From contig NZ_JNZA01000017.1 in NCBI RefSeq assembly GCF_000717345.1, forward strand, positions 1 to 64,000: a DNA stretch of 64,000 bases, written 5' to 3'. Each line of letters starts with the position of its first letter. Position 1 is the stretch's first letter. The notes below the pieces were generated by a model. It saw only the letters and a program-made list of their open reading frames with translations. It made no database searches and had not been told where the DNA came from. Positions 30,039-38,657 of the stretch are shown here, piece by piece. This DNA comes from Streptomyces lydicus (GTDB lineage Bacteria; Actinomycetota; Actinomycetes; Streptomycetales; Streptomycetaceae). A program made the position numbers and the translations under genes.

Positions 30039-30704
30039 TCAACGGGTGGGGAGGTACGCCGGCGCGGGGATGCCGGGCGCGAGGTCGTCGGACGGTATGG
30101 GCGCGCCGTACACGGGTGCCACGGGCAGGACGCCGCTCCAGTACGGCAGCGCGAGGTCCTCGGGCTCGTCGTGGGGGCCGCCGGTACGGATCTTGGCGGA
30201 GACCTCGCGCAGATCGAGGCGGATCACGGCGGTGGCGGCCAGCTCCTTGACGTTGCCGGGCCGGGAGTCCGCGGCGCGCCCGGGCAGCACGTGATCGACC
30301 AGCGCGTCGAGCGCGGCCGACTTCTCCTCCTCGTCGATGACCTGGTACGCGGTGCCGTGCACCACGACGGAGCGGTAGTTGATGGAGTGGTGGAAGGCGG
30401 ACCGTGCCAGGACCAGACCGTCGACATGAGTGACCGTGACGCAGACGTCGAGGCCGGGGTCCGGTGCCTGGCCGGCCATCCGCAGCGGCCGGGATCCCGT
30501 CGAACCGTGCAGGTAAAGGCGGTCGCCGACCCGGCCGTAGAGCGTCGGCAGCACGACGGGGGAGCCGTCGCGGACGAAGCCGAGATGGCAGAGATAGCCC
30601 GCGTCGAGGATGCCGTGCACCGTCTCGTGGTCGTACGCGGCGCGGTCGCGGGAGCGGGTCGGGGTAGTCCGGTCGGTCGGGACGTACGACTCGGCTCGGG
30701 CCAT
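30039..30704 (-). CDS. Pyridoxamine 5'-phosphate oxidase family protein
   Basis: 221 residues, split-barrel flavoprotein of the nitroreductase/flavin-binding subgroup: HGILDAGYLCHLGFVRDGSPVVLPTLYG, VTVTHVDGLVLARSAFHHSINYRSVVVHG. ATG 30704 has GGAG 6 bases upstream; an in-frame ATG at 30716 would overlap the palindrome in the promoter region. It is divergent from a MocR-type regulator, a pairing typical of vitamin B6-related control. Confidence 0.82.
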   Translation of the reverse strand: MARAESYVPTDRTTPTRSRDRAAYDHETVHGILDAGYLCHLGFVRDGSPVVLPTLYGRVGDRLYLHGSTGSRPLRMAGQAPDPGLDVCVTVTHVDGLVLARSAFHHSINYRSVVVHGTAYQVIDEEEKSAALDALVDHVLPGRAADSRPGNVKELAATAVIRLDLREVSAKIRTGGPHDEPEDLALPYWSGVLPVAPVYGAPIPSDDLAPGIPAPAYLPTR

Positions 30705-30716
30705 TGCGATCTCCAT

Positions 30717-30732
30717 TGCACTAGTGCATAAT
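30717..30732. promoter_or_regulatory. Divergent promoter region with palindrome
   Basis: TGCACTAGTGCA (30717-30728) is a perfect 12-nt palindrome between divergent genes. CATAAT (30727-30732) is a good -10 for the MocR gene, 7 bases before its GTG, so that mRNA is probably leaderless. The palindrome touches both transcription starts and is a candidate MocR operator. Confidence 0.5.
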
Positions 30733-30739
30733 TACGTTT

Positions 30740-32071
30740 GTGCTAGGAGAGTATCGGATCGAAGGGCGGCGCGCATCGGAGATTGCCGCCAGTGTCGAGC
30801 GAGCCATCGGTGCGGGCGAGCTCCAACCAGGCGAAGTCCTGCCACCGCTGCGGGAGTTGGCCGTCTATCTGGAGGTCAATCCCAATACGGTCGCGTCCGC
30901 CTACCGCACGCTGCGCGACCGTGGGGTGATCGAAACCGCGGGCCGGCGCGGCAGCCGCGTCCGCTCCCGCCCCGCGAGCACCCCGCGCGAGGCGCTGCGG
31001 GTGGAGGTCCCGCCGGGAGTCCGCGATGCCTCCGACGGCAACCCCGACCCCGCTTTGCTGCCCCCGCTGGAGCGGGCACTGGCCGAGGCGGCGGCGCGCA
31101 GCGCCCGGCGCCCGGCGCTCTACGGCACGCCGGCCGTCGACGAGGACCTGGCGGCGCTGGCCCGCTCGGCCCTCGCCGCTGACGGCGTCACCGAGGGGCC
31201 CGTCGCCGTCACCAGCGGTTCGCTCGACGCCATAGAGCGGGTGCTCTCCGCCCATCTGCGGCCCGGCGACACCGTGGCGGTGGAGGACCCGGGCTGGGGC
31301 AGCCTGCTCGATCTCATCCCGGCGCTCGGCCTCCGTCCCGTACCGGTGGGGGTGGACGACGAGGGCCCCCTGCCCGAGCAGTTGGCGCGCGCCCTCGACG
31401 GCGGTGCCCGTGCCGCTGTCATCACCGACCGGGCGCAGAACCCCACCGGTGCCGCCGTCAGCCGTGCCCGGGCCGGTGAACTCCGCGGCCTGCTGGCCGA
31501 CCACTCCGGCGTACTCCTCATCGAGGACGACCACGGTCACGGCATCGTGGATCTCCCGCTCCACCCACTGTCCGGCGTCACCGACCACTGGGCCCTGGTG
31601 CGCTCGACGGCCAAGGCGTACGGCCCGGACCTGCGCCTCGCGGTGCTCACCGGCGACGCCGTCACGGTGGACCGGGTGCGGGGCAGACAGGGCCTGGGCC
31701 CCGGCTGGGTCAGTCATCTGCTCCAGGACACGGTGCTGCATCTGTGGCGCACCTCCGCCATCGACCCGACGGCGGTGGCCGGAGCGTACGGCCGACGACG
31801 GGACGCGCTCATACACGCTTTGGACGAGCGGGGGGTGCGTGCGCGGGGCCGCAGCGGCATGAACGTCTGGGTGCCGGTCCCCGACGAGACCGGCGCGGTG
31901 GCCCGGCTCCTGCACTCCGGCTGGGCGGTGGCTCCCGGCGCCCGCTTCCGACTTCAGTCCCCACCCGGCATCCGCATCACCGTCTCCGGCCTTACCGACC
32001 ACGACATCACCCCGGTCGCCGACGCCGTTGCCGCGGCGGTGGGGAGGGGGGAGGTGCGGAGGTACGAGTGA
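30740..32071 (+). CDS. MocR-family regulator (GntR helix-turn-helix plus aminotransferase fold)
   Basis: 443 residues. An N-terminal GntR-type winged helix (about 10-75; GELQPGEVLPPLRELAVYLEVNPNTVASAYRTL) is followed by a type I aminotransferase domain. The PLP lysine is K292 in STAKAYGPDLRLAVL. MocR proteins sense pyridoxal phosphate adducts rather than catalyse transamination. The GTG start at 30740 appears leaderless. The divergent split-barrel flavoprotein gene is the obvious target. Confidence 0.88.
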   Translation: MLGEYRIEGRRASEIAASVERAIGAGELQPGEVLPPLRELAVYLEVNPNTVASAYRTLRDRGVIETAGRRGSRVRSRPASTPREALRVEVPPGVRDASDGNPDPALLPPLERALAEAAARSARRPALYGTPAVDEDLAALARSALAADGVTEGPVAVTSGSLDAIERVLSAHLRPGDTVAVEDPGWGSLLDLIPALGLRPVPVGVDDEGPLPEQLARALDGGARAAVITDRAQNPTGAAVSRARAGELRGLLADHSGVLLIEDDHGHGIVDLPLHPLSGVTDHWALVRSTAKAYGPDLRLAVLTGDAVTVDRVRGRQGLGPGWVSHLLQDTVLHLWRTSAIDPTAVAGAYGRRRDALIHALDERGVRARGRSGMNVWVPVPDETGAVARLLHSGWAVAPGARFRLQSPPGIRITVSGLTDHDITPVADAVAAAVGRGEVRRYE

Positions 32072-32500
32072 GGTGGGGAATGAGTGGGGCGGGCGGTGGC
32101 GAGGTTGGCGGGGGGCTCCGGCTTCGGCCGTGCGCGTTGATGGCGTGGGGCCCCGGGGGGCGGGGACGGGTGCCAAAGCCCCCGGCCCCAACCCGACCGA
32201 GGATATGGCTGGTCGGTCCGGCGGTCCGGCGGTCCGGCGGGGTTGGTGTGGTCGGAGGTGGGCCGGGCGGCCGGTAGCGCGGTGCCGTTCCGGCGCGAGG
32301 GGAGCCGGGCCCGGCGCCACCGGGCCCCGATCGCCGAGCGCCCCTGGGTGAGCGCCCGGCGACGGTGACCCCGTTCCGGGCCCAGAGGCTGGGGCGCTCG
32401 GCGGGAGGTGGATCGGGAGGTGGAGGGTGAGTCCCGTGGCGCCGGGCCGGGTCCGGTTGGTCGGGCAGCGTCGTTCGGTCGCCTACGTGCGCGGGGCCGC
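32072..32500. other. G-rich intergenic region, no gene seen
   Basis: 429 bases after the MocR stop and before the stop of a minus-strand EamA gene. Very G-rich on the plus strand with runs such as GGGGGG; long open frames here are composition artefacts. No clear hairpin, RNA or coding sequence. Confidence 0.5.
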
Positions 32501-33574
32501 TTACCTGCGTTGAGCCGCCGAGCTGGGGATGGTCGTGGGGCTGGGCGCGGTCGTCGGGCGAGGACGGCTTTGGGTGAGGGCGGCGCCGGCCAGGATGATC
32601 AGGGCGCCGAGCGGGGTGTTCCAGCTCAGGTACTCGTCCAGGAGGGCGACTCCGGCGGCGGTGGCGATCACGGGGACGAAGTAGGTGACCATCTGGGCCG
32701 TCGTGGGTCCGACCTCGGCGACCAGTCCGTACTGGAGGAGGAAGGCGAAGCCGGTGCCGAGAGCGCCGAGGGCGAAGACGGCGAGCAGCGGGATCAGCGG
32801 CAGGCCGGTCGGGGCGGTCGTGAACAGCGGGGTGACGACGGCGAGTTGGGCGGCCGCCAGCAGCAGCTGGGTGCTGGACATCGCGAGGTGGGAGTGCGAC
32901 GTGCCGGCCAGGGTGCGCCGGACGTAGATCCAGCCGATGGGGTAGCTGAGCGACGCGCCGAGCGCCATCGCGGTGCCGGTCAGGTCCGTGCCGGCGAAGC
33001 CCTGCCAGGCACCCAGCACGGTGAGTACGCCCAGAAAGCCGATGCCGAGGCCCGCCACCCGGCGTCGGGTGGGCCGGTCCTCCGAGAGCGCGACGACCGA
33101 CAGGACCATGCCCCACAGCGGGGAAGTGGCGTTGCAGATGCCGGCCAGCGTGGAGGGGATGGTCAGCTCCGAGTAGGCGAAGAGGGAGAACGGCAGCGCG
33201 TTGAGGAAGAACGCGGCCACCGCGAGGTGCCCCCAGGTGCGGGCGGAGCGGGGGAGCCGCTCGCGCTTGACCAGGAGGATGACCATCAGCACCAGTGCAC
33301 CGAACGTGACCCGGCCGAGCGTGACCTGAAGCGGCGCGAAGCCCTGGGTGCCCACCTTGATGAAGAGGAAGCTGAACCCCCAGATCAGGGAGAGAACGGC
33401 GAAGCGGAGCCGCCAGCCGAGGGCGCGGGAGCGGCGTGCGAATCCGCCGCCGGTGCCGGGGGAGGCCGGCGTGGCCGCATCAGCCGCCGTGGTGGCAGGG
33501 GTGGAGAGGGGCGCTGGTGCAGCGGAGGGCGCAGGGGCGGCGGAGGCGTTCGGGGCGCCGGTGGCGGTGCTCAT
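32501..33574 (-). CDS. EamA/DMT-family transporter
   Basis: 357 residues, ten spans: LRFAVLSLIWGFSFLFIKVG opens repeat one and GTAMALGASLSYPIGWIYVRR repeat two; YFVPVIATAAGVALLDEYLSWNTPLGALIILAGAAL closes. An Ala/Pro-rich N-terminal tail of 45 residues is low complexity. ATG 33574 is 75 bases from the divergent LysR start, the common arrangement of an exporter and its LysR activator. Confidence 0.85.
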   Translation of the reverse strand: MSTATGAPNASAAPAPSAAPAPLSTPATTAADAATPASPGTGGGFARRSRALGWRLRFAVLSLIWGFSFLFIKVGTQGFAPLQVTLGRVTFGALVLMVILLVKRERLPRSARTWGHLAVAAFFLNALPFSLFAYSELTIPSTLAGICNATSPLWGMVLSVVALSEDRPTRRRVAGLGIGFLGVLTVLGAWQGFAGTDLTGTAMALGASLSYPIGWIYVRRTLAGTSHSHLAMSSTQLLLAAAQLAVVTPLFTTAPTGLPLIPLLAVFALGALGTGFAFLLQYGLVAEVGPTTAQMVTYFVPVIATAAGVALLDEYLSWNTPLGALIILAGAALTQSRPRPTTAPSPTTIPSSAAQRR

Positions 33575-33609
33575 GACGTCAACGATGCGGTCTGCAACTT
33601 CGTAGCACA

Positions 33610-33641
33610 AGCGAGATTTCGTGGGAGGTATCGCTTAGCAT
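33610..33641. promoter_or_regulatory. EamA-LysR divergent control region
   Basis: AGCGA and TCGCT (about 33610-33635) form a spaced inverted repeat, and TAGCAT (33636-33641) is a -10 hexamer 7 bases before the lysR ATG, predicting a leaderless mRNA. A LysR protein usually binds such a divergent interval. Confidence 0.4.
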
Positions 33642-33648
33642 TGCTTAC

Positions 33649-34638
33649 ATGTTGAACTTGGATCGCCTGCGGACGCTGAGCGCGGTGGCCCGCCACGGCT
33701 CGGTGAGTGCGGCGGCGGACGGACTGCATGTGACGACCTCGGCCGTCTCGCAGCAGATCGCCAAGCTGGAACGGGAGACCGGGCAGCAGCTGCTGGCGAA
33801 GAACGGGCGCGGGGTGCGGCTGACCGACGCCGGACGGCTGCTCGCCGAGCACGCGGTGCGCATCCTGTCCCAGGTCGAGCTGGCCCAGGCCGAGCTGGAG
33901 GCGCATCGCGGCCAAGCCGTGGGTGAGCTGCGGCTGGGCGCATTCCCCACCGCGGCGCGCGGCCTCCTGCCGCCCGCGCTCGCCGCACTGCGCGTCGAGC
34001 ACCCCCAGCTGCGCGCGGGTCTGACCGAGATGGAGCCGGACGAGTCGGTGCGGGGTGTGGTGCGCGGCGACATCGACCTGGCGGTGGTCCTGGACTGGTA
34101 CAACCGGCCGCTGTCGCTGCCCGAGGGCCTGGCCAAGGCCCCGCTGCTGGACGACCCCGCGGATGTGGCGATGCCGTCCACGCATCCACTGGCCGGCCGG
34201 CGGTCCGTGGAGCTGGAGGAGTTCGCGGACGACGAGTGGATCTCCTGGCCGCAAGGGGAGTTCTGCAACGAATGGCTGATGTTCACGCTCCGCAGCAGGG
34301 GCATCGAACCGCGCGTCGCGCACATGGCGGAGGAACACGGCACCCAACTCGCCCTGATCGCTGCCGGGTTGGGGGTGGCGGTGGCGCCGCGCCTGGGCCG
34401 CGGGCCGGTGCCGGAGGGGGTGAGCGTGGTGCCCGTACGCCATACGATGCGTCGCCATGTGTACGCCATCTGGCGCGCGGACGCGGACCGCAGGCCCTCG
34501 ATCCGCGCGGCGGTGGGTGCGCTGCGTACGGCGGGTGAGCGCGCGTCGAGGGCTGCTGAGGGGGCGCCGCAAGCGGGGCGCTGCTCCCAGGGGCCGGTCT
34601 GCGTTCGACGGTATTGCGCTGCGTGTGGGTGGTCTTGA
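33649..34638 (+). CDS. LysR-family transcriptional regulator
   Basis: 329 residues. N-terminal winged helix (1-60; LNLDRLRTLSAVARHGSVSA, then TTSAVSQQIAKLERETGQQLL), linker helix and a two-lobed effector domain (GELRLGAFPTAARGLLPPAL; LIAAGLGVAVAPRLG). The last 40 residues (GRCSQGPVCVRRYCAACG) are unlike the family and cysteine-rich, a probable read-through extension. Divergent from an EamA exporter gene. Confidence 0.88.
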   Translation: MLNLDRLRTLSAVARHGSVSAAADGLHVTTSAVSQQIAKLERETGQQLLAKNGRGVRLTDAGRLLAEHAVRILSQVELAQAELEAHRGQAVGELRLGAFPTAARGLLPPALAALRVEHPQLRAGLTEMEPDESVRGVVRGDIDLAVVLDWYNRPLSLPEGLAKAPLLDDPADVAMPSTHPLAGRRSVELEEFADDEWISWPQGEFCNEWLMFTLRSRGIEPRVAHMAEEHGTQLALIAAGLGVAVAPRLGRGPVPEGVSVVPVRHTMRRHVYAIWRADADRRPSIRAAVGALRTAGERASRAAEGAPQAGRCSQGPVCVRRYCAACGWS

Positions 34639-34702
34639 CGAAGTCCGGTGGTCGTCCGCCTTGGCGCACGCGCTGCCTGGATCACCCCGCGCCGGCTGGT
34701 TG

Positions 34703-34708
34703 TAGCCT
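34703..34708 (+). promoter_or_regulatory. -10 element (TAGCCT) of leaderless GNAT gene
   Basis: TAGCCT lies 8 bases before ATG 34717 and no Shine-Dalgarno sequence is present in between. Confidence 0.4.
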
Positions 34709-34716
34709 CGGCCCTT

Positions 34717-35214
34717 ATGAGTTGGCTGCCTGACGACTTCGTCCACCCCGTCCACGTGCCCGTTCCCCACACCGCGCTTCATCTGCGGCCGATCCGGGAG
34801 TCGGACACCGCGCTCGACTACCCCGCCGTGATGGGCTCCCGAGAGCGCCTGTGGGAGATCTTCGGCCCGGCCTGGGCTTGGCCCCAGGAGACGATGACTT
34901 ATGAAGAGGACCGCATCGACCTGCTGCGGCACGAGAAGGAGATAGCCGCACACCAGTCGTTCAACTACGCGCTGCTGGACGAGGAGGAGACGGCGCTCCT
35001 CGGCTGCGTCTACATCGACCCGCCCGAGCGCACCGGCTCCGACGGAGAGGTCTCCTGGTGGGTGGTGGACGACCTCGTCGGCAGCGAGGCGGAGCGCGCG
35101 CTCGACGCCCTGGTGCCGCAGTGGATCGCCGCCGACTGGCCCTTCCAGCAGCCCCGATATCTGGGCCGCGACATCACCTGGCAGGACTGGCTCGCGCTGC
35201 CGCGCGCCTCGTGA
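34717..35214 (+). CDS. GNAT-like N-acetyltransferase
   Basis: 165 residues: LHLRPIRESDTALDYPAVMGSRERLWEIFGPAWAWP at the N-terminus, NYALLDEEETALLGCVYIDPPERTGSDGEVSWWVVDDLV in the core. The acetyl-CoA loop (normally Q/RxxGxG/A) is not clear, so the activity is uncertain; related Streptomyces proteins are annotated GNAT family. ATG 34717 gives the conserved MSWLPDDFVHPVHV start and appears leaderless. Confidence 0.68.
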   Translation: MSWLPDDFVHPVHVPVPHTALHLRPIRESDTALDYPAVMGSRERLWEIFGPAWAWPQETMTYEEDRIDLLRHEKEIAAHQSFNYALLDEEETALLGCVYIDPPERTGSDGEVSWWVVDDLVGSEAERALDALVPQWIAADWPFQQPRYLGRDITWQDWLALPRAS

Positions 35215-35264
35215 CACGTCCGAGGTGGTGCCTGGTTGGTGACGTCGCAGATCGTCTGATCCAG

Positions 35265-35400
35265 GCGAATTCGCCCCGAGCCGTCCACGCGTATCTGCGT
35301 CGCCGCGGCATCGCCCCCCGAGAGGACAAGCCTCCCGGGGCCTCCTGTGGCTCCCGGCCTACCAGCACCCGGCCGCGGGACGGAGTCCCCACCCCGGCCA
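35265..35400 (+). mobile_element. Possible IS5-family transposase fragment
   Basis: Translated from 35265, ANSPRAVHAYLRRRGIAPRE resembles the YLRRRGIRHTIPE block near the C-terminus of Streptomyces IS5-type transposases, followed by a degraded tail. Only about 20 residues match. The rest of 35215-35484 holds a GC hairpin (around 35316-35341) and no gene. Confidence 0.35.
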
Positions 35401-35484
35401 TTTGACGGGCTCCCAGCCCAGGCCCCAGTGGATGAGCCCATGCGTCTCCACTCATCCCCGGGGGGACGGGCTAGCGAGCCCCGG

Positions 35485-36966
35485 TCAGGTGGGCGGGACG
35501 ATGCCGCGGATGACGTCCAGCTCCAGCAAGTCCTGTGGCCGGATGTGGAGTTGGTCGGCGGTGTCGTGGATCTGTCGTTCGTCGCGCTTGAGGATGGCGG
35601 CGGCCAGTTCGGGAGCGATCACCGAGAAGTAGCTGTCCGGTGTCGCCCAGAGCCGGCCGGGCGCGGCCAAGGCCAGCGCGCCGCCCGACCCGCCCTCGCC
35701 GATGAGCAGGGACGTCACCGGGACCCGGGCGGTGGCGAGCGCCGCGAAGCAGTCGGCGATCGCCGCACCGGCGCCGGCCCGCTCGGCCGCCGCGTCGTTC
35801 GCGGCCCCCGGGGTGTCCACGAGCGTGAGGACCGGGATGCCGAGGCGGTCCGCGAGTCGGACGAGTCGGGCGGCGGTACGGAATCCGGCCGGGCGGGTGG
35901 CCGTACCGCACTGAGCGGCGAAGGCGATCGTCCGGCCGTCCCGCCGGCCGAAGCCGCAGCGTATGCCAAGGTCGACGCCACCGCAGCGATCGCCGCTGAT
36001 CTCCTCGCGGTCGTCGAAGTACGCCTCCAGATACGCCTCGGCGTGCGGCCGCCGGGCCTCGCGGGCGCGCAGCACCGCCTGCCAGCCGGACTCCGGCAAC
36101 CCGGGCGCGCCGAGCGCCTTCGGCGGGGGCGCCGGCTCGACGTCGCGGCCGGCGGATCCGCCGGGAGGGCAGAGCAGCCGCAGCCACCGCTGGAGCGTGC
36201 CGCGCAGCCGGTCGGCCGGGACCACGGCGTCGATCTGCCCGGATGCCAGCTGTCCTTCGGCGGAGTAGGCGTGCGGATCGGCGTCGGGCGGGCGTACCCG
36301 CGAGCCGGCGAAGCCGATCTGGGCCCCCGGGAGCGCGAGGATCACATCGGCGGCCGCGCCGAGCGTGGCCCACCCGCCACCCGTCGTCGGATCCCGGAGC
36401 ACCGCGATCTGCGGCAGCCCCGCGGCACGGTTCAGTGCGGACTGCCGGGCCACCCGCTGGAGTTGGGTCAGTGCGCGCATCCCCTCCTGCATGCGGCTGC
36501 CGCCGGTGGCGATCAGCGAGACGACCGGCAGTCCCCGCTCCCGGGCCTCGGTGTAGGCGGCCTCCAGCCGGTCGCCGGTGCGTTCGCCCAGGGAGCCGCC
36601 CAGATACCGGAACTCGAAGGAGAGCACGACGGCTTCGGTGCCGCCGATCACGGCCAGTGCGGCCACCACCGACTCGTCCTCGCCGGTCCGCGCGCGGGCC
36701 CGGGCCCGCGCCTCGTCGTAGCCGCGCCAGCCCAGCGGACCGTCGGGCCCCGCCGCACCCGCGGACAGCCCTGCCTCGGGCGAGTCCGGTGGTGCTGTCG
36801 AAGGCGGCTCCGGAGAGGTGCCCGGTGGTGCCTTCGGCGGCGGCCCCGAGGCAGCGGGGGCGAACCCGCCTGGCGGTTCCGGCAGCTCGCGGTACGTGTC
36901 CGTGACCGCTGCCAGGGCCTGGCGGGCGGTCAGTCGGGTGCAGGGCAGGCCGCCGCCCTCATGCAC
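35485..36966 (-). CDS. Fused acetyl-CoA carboxylase carboxyltransferase (beta-alpha)
   Basis: 493 residues. The first half is AccD-like (LSFEFRYLGGSLGERTGDRLEAAYTEA, PVVSLIATGGSRMQEGM), the second AccA-like (LGIPVLTLVDTPGAANDAAAE, TSLLIGEGGSGGALALAAPG, YFSVIAPELAAAIL). The bacterial AccD zinc ribbon (CxxC...CxxC) is absent. Carboxyltransferases move carboxyl groups from biotin to an acyl-CoA. The GTG start overlaps the matB stop by 8 bases, so it is translationally coupled to a malonyl-CoA ligase, suggesting a role in malonyl/methylmalonyl-CoA turnover. A matching biotin carboxylase is not in the window. From memory the same pair occurs in S. coelicolor (SCO2444-2445). Confidence 0.83.
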   Translation of the reverse strand: MHEGGGLPCTRLTARQALAAVTDTYRELPEPPGGFAPAASGPPPKAPPGTSPEPPSTAPPDSPEAGLSAGAAGPDGPLGWRGYDEARARARARTGEDESVVAALAVIGGTEAVVLSFEFRYLGGSLGERTGDRLEAAYTEARERGLPVVSLIATGGSRMQEGMRALTQLQRVARQSALNRAAGLPQIAVLRDPTTGGGWATLGAAADVILALPGAQIGFAGSRVRPPDADPHAYSAEGQLASGQIDAVVPADRLRGTLQRWLRLLCPPGGSAGRDVEPAPPPKALGAPGLPESGWQAVLRAREARRPHAEAYLEAYFDDREEISGDRCGGVDLGIRCGFGRRDGRTIAFAAQCGTATRPAGFRTAARLVRLADRLGIPVLTLVDTPGAANDAAAERAGAGAAIADCFAALATARVPVTSLLIGEGGSGGALALAAPGRLWATPDSYFSVIAPELAAAILKRDERQIHDTADQLHIRPQDLLELDVIRGIVPPT

Positions 36967-38419
36967 GGAGCTCTCGCTTCATGATCTTGCCCATGTCGTT
37001 GCGCGGCAGCGCGTCCAGGAAGTGCACGGTGCGGGGGCGTTTGTGCGGCGCGAGCTGGCGGGCGACGTGGTCGGCCAGTTCTTGCGCGGACGGCGGCGGC
37101 CCGGCCTCCGGGCCGCTCTCCGGTACCACCCAGGCGACGATCCGCTCGCCGAGATCCTCGTCCGGGACGCCGGTGACGGCTGCCTCGGCCACTCCGGGGT
37201 GCGCCAGCAGCGCGTTCTCGATCTCGCCCGCGCCGATCTTGTACCCGCCGCTCTTGATCAGGTCGGTGGCCTTCCGGCCGACGATGCGGTAGTTGCCGGC
37301 GGCATCGCGGGTCGCCATGTCGCCCGTACGGAACCAGCCGCCGTCGAACGCGGCGGCGGTGGCTTCGGGACGGTTGAGGTACTCCACGAAGAGATTCGGG
37401 CCGCGCACCTGGATCTCACCGACCGTCTCGCCGTCATTGCCCTCGATGGGCCGGCCGGCCTCGTCGACCAGCCGGACGTACACCCCCGGCAGCGGCACCC
37501 CGACCGTGCCCGCCGCGTCCGGGCCGTCCGCCCGCACGCTGGTGTTCATCAGCGTCTCGGTCATGCCGTAGCGCTCGATCACCCGGCGCCCGGAGGCCGC
37601 CGCGATCCGCTCGTGATCGGTCAGCGGCAGGGCGGCCGAGCCGGAGACCAGCAGCCGGGCCCGGGCGAGCGCCTTGGCCAGCACGGGATCGCGGCCGGCC
37701 TCCGCGGCCAGCCGGTGGTACATCGTCGGCACACCGAACAGCATCGTGCCGTCCGCCGACAGCTCCCGGGCGACCGCCTCGGTGCTGAAACGCCCCAGGT
37801 GGTGCACGCTGCCGCCGCGCCGCAGCGGGCCGAGGACGCCGAGGATCAGGCCGTGGACGTGGAACAGCGGCAGGGCGTGCACGAGGACGTCGTCGGCGGT
37901 CCACTGCCAGGCGTCCTGCAGGGCGTCCAGGGTGTGGGCCAGGGCACGGCGGGGGAGGACGACGCCCTTGGGCGGGCCGGTCGTACCGGAGGTGTAGACG
38001 ATCAGGGCCGGGGCCTCGTCGCCCGGCTCCGGGGGCAGCGGCGCGGGCGTGGCCTCGTCGGGTGAGTCGGCGACCTCGATGTCGATGCGTGACAGCGCCG
38101 CGAGCGGGCCCGGCAGGTCGGCGCCCGGCTCGGCCAGGACGAGCGAGGGCGCGCTGTCCGCCACGATGTGCGCCAGCTCGCTCTCGCCGATCTTCGGGTT
38201 CACCGGGACGGCGGCCACCCCGGCGAGCAGCGCGGCCACCACGCCGACCGAGGTCTCCAGCGTCGGCGTCGCCCAGACCGCGATCCGGGTCCGGCCGGCG
38301 ATCCGCTCGGCGAGCGCACCCGCCACCGACGCCAGTTGGCGATAGCTCAGTGCGCGGTCGCCGAAGCGCAGCGCGGGGGCGGGGGATGCGTCGCGCAGTG
38401 CGGGGAAGAGCACGTCCAC
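36959..38419 (-). CDS. matB: Malonyl-CoA synthetase (acyl-CoA ligase)
   Basis: 486 residues of the ANL adenylating superfamily. P-loop VYTSGTTGPPKGVVLP, LPLFHVHGLI, ERYGMTETLMNTSVRADG, GWFRTGDMA and the catalytic lysine region RNDMGKIMKREL are intact. It is close to S. coelicolor MatB (SCO2444), which loads CoA on malonate and methylmalonate and supplies polyketide extender units. GTG 38419 with AAGGAG upstream. First gene of a two-gene operon with the fused carboxyltransferase. Confidence 0.9.
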   Translation of the reverse strand: MDVLFPALRDASPAPALRFGDRALSYRQLASVAGALAERIAGRTRIAVWATPTLETSVGVVAALLAGVAAVPVNPKIGESELAHIVADSAPSLVLAEPGADLPGPLAALSRIDIEVADSPDEATPAPLPPEPGDEAPALIVYTSGTTGPPKGVVLPRRALAHTLDALQDAWQWTADDVLVHALPLFHVHGLILGVLGPLRRGGSVHHLGRFSTEAVARELSADGTMLFGVPTMYHRLAAEAGRDPVLAKALARARLLVSGSAALPLTDHERIAAASGRRVIERYGMTETLMNTSVRADGPDAAGTVGVPLPGVYVRLVDEAGRPIEGNDGETVGEIQVRGPNLFVEYLNRPEATAAAFDGGWFRTGDMATRDAAGNYRIVGRKATDLIKSGGYKIGAGEIENALLAHPGVAEAAVTGVPDEDLGERIVAWVVPESGPEAGPPPSAQELADHVARQLAPHKRPRTVHFLDALPRNDMGKIMKRELRA

Positions 38420-38657
38420 CGGTTCTCCTTCGTCCTCGTCGGCGTCCGGCCCGAAGCGGCCGGGTGGGCCCGCCTCCGCACCCTGCCCGGCGCGGAGCGG
38501 GCTACCCACCCCACTTTGGCAGAGACCACTGACAATGCGATCACCGCACGGCGTGGGCGCCCGCACCCCTGCCCGTCACCCCGGGATCCCGCGCGCCGGC
38601 CCCTCAGCCCGGGCCCGCGCCACGGGCCCCTCAACCCGCGAGCCCGCCCACCGGCCC

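Noticed and set aside
32007..33116. Long minus-strand frame through the G-rich gap after the MocR gene
   Set aside because: Pro/Arg/Thr-rich translation in the wrong frame of the EamA gene; no start context.
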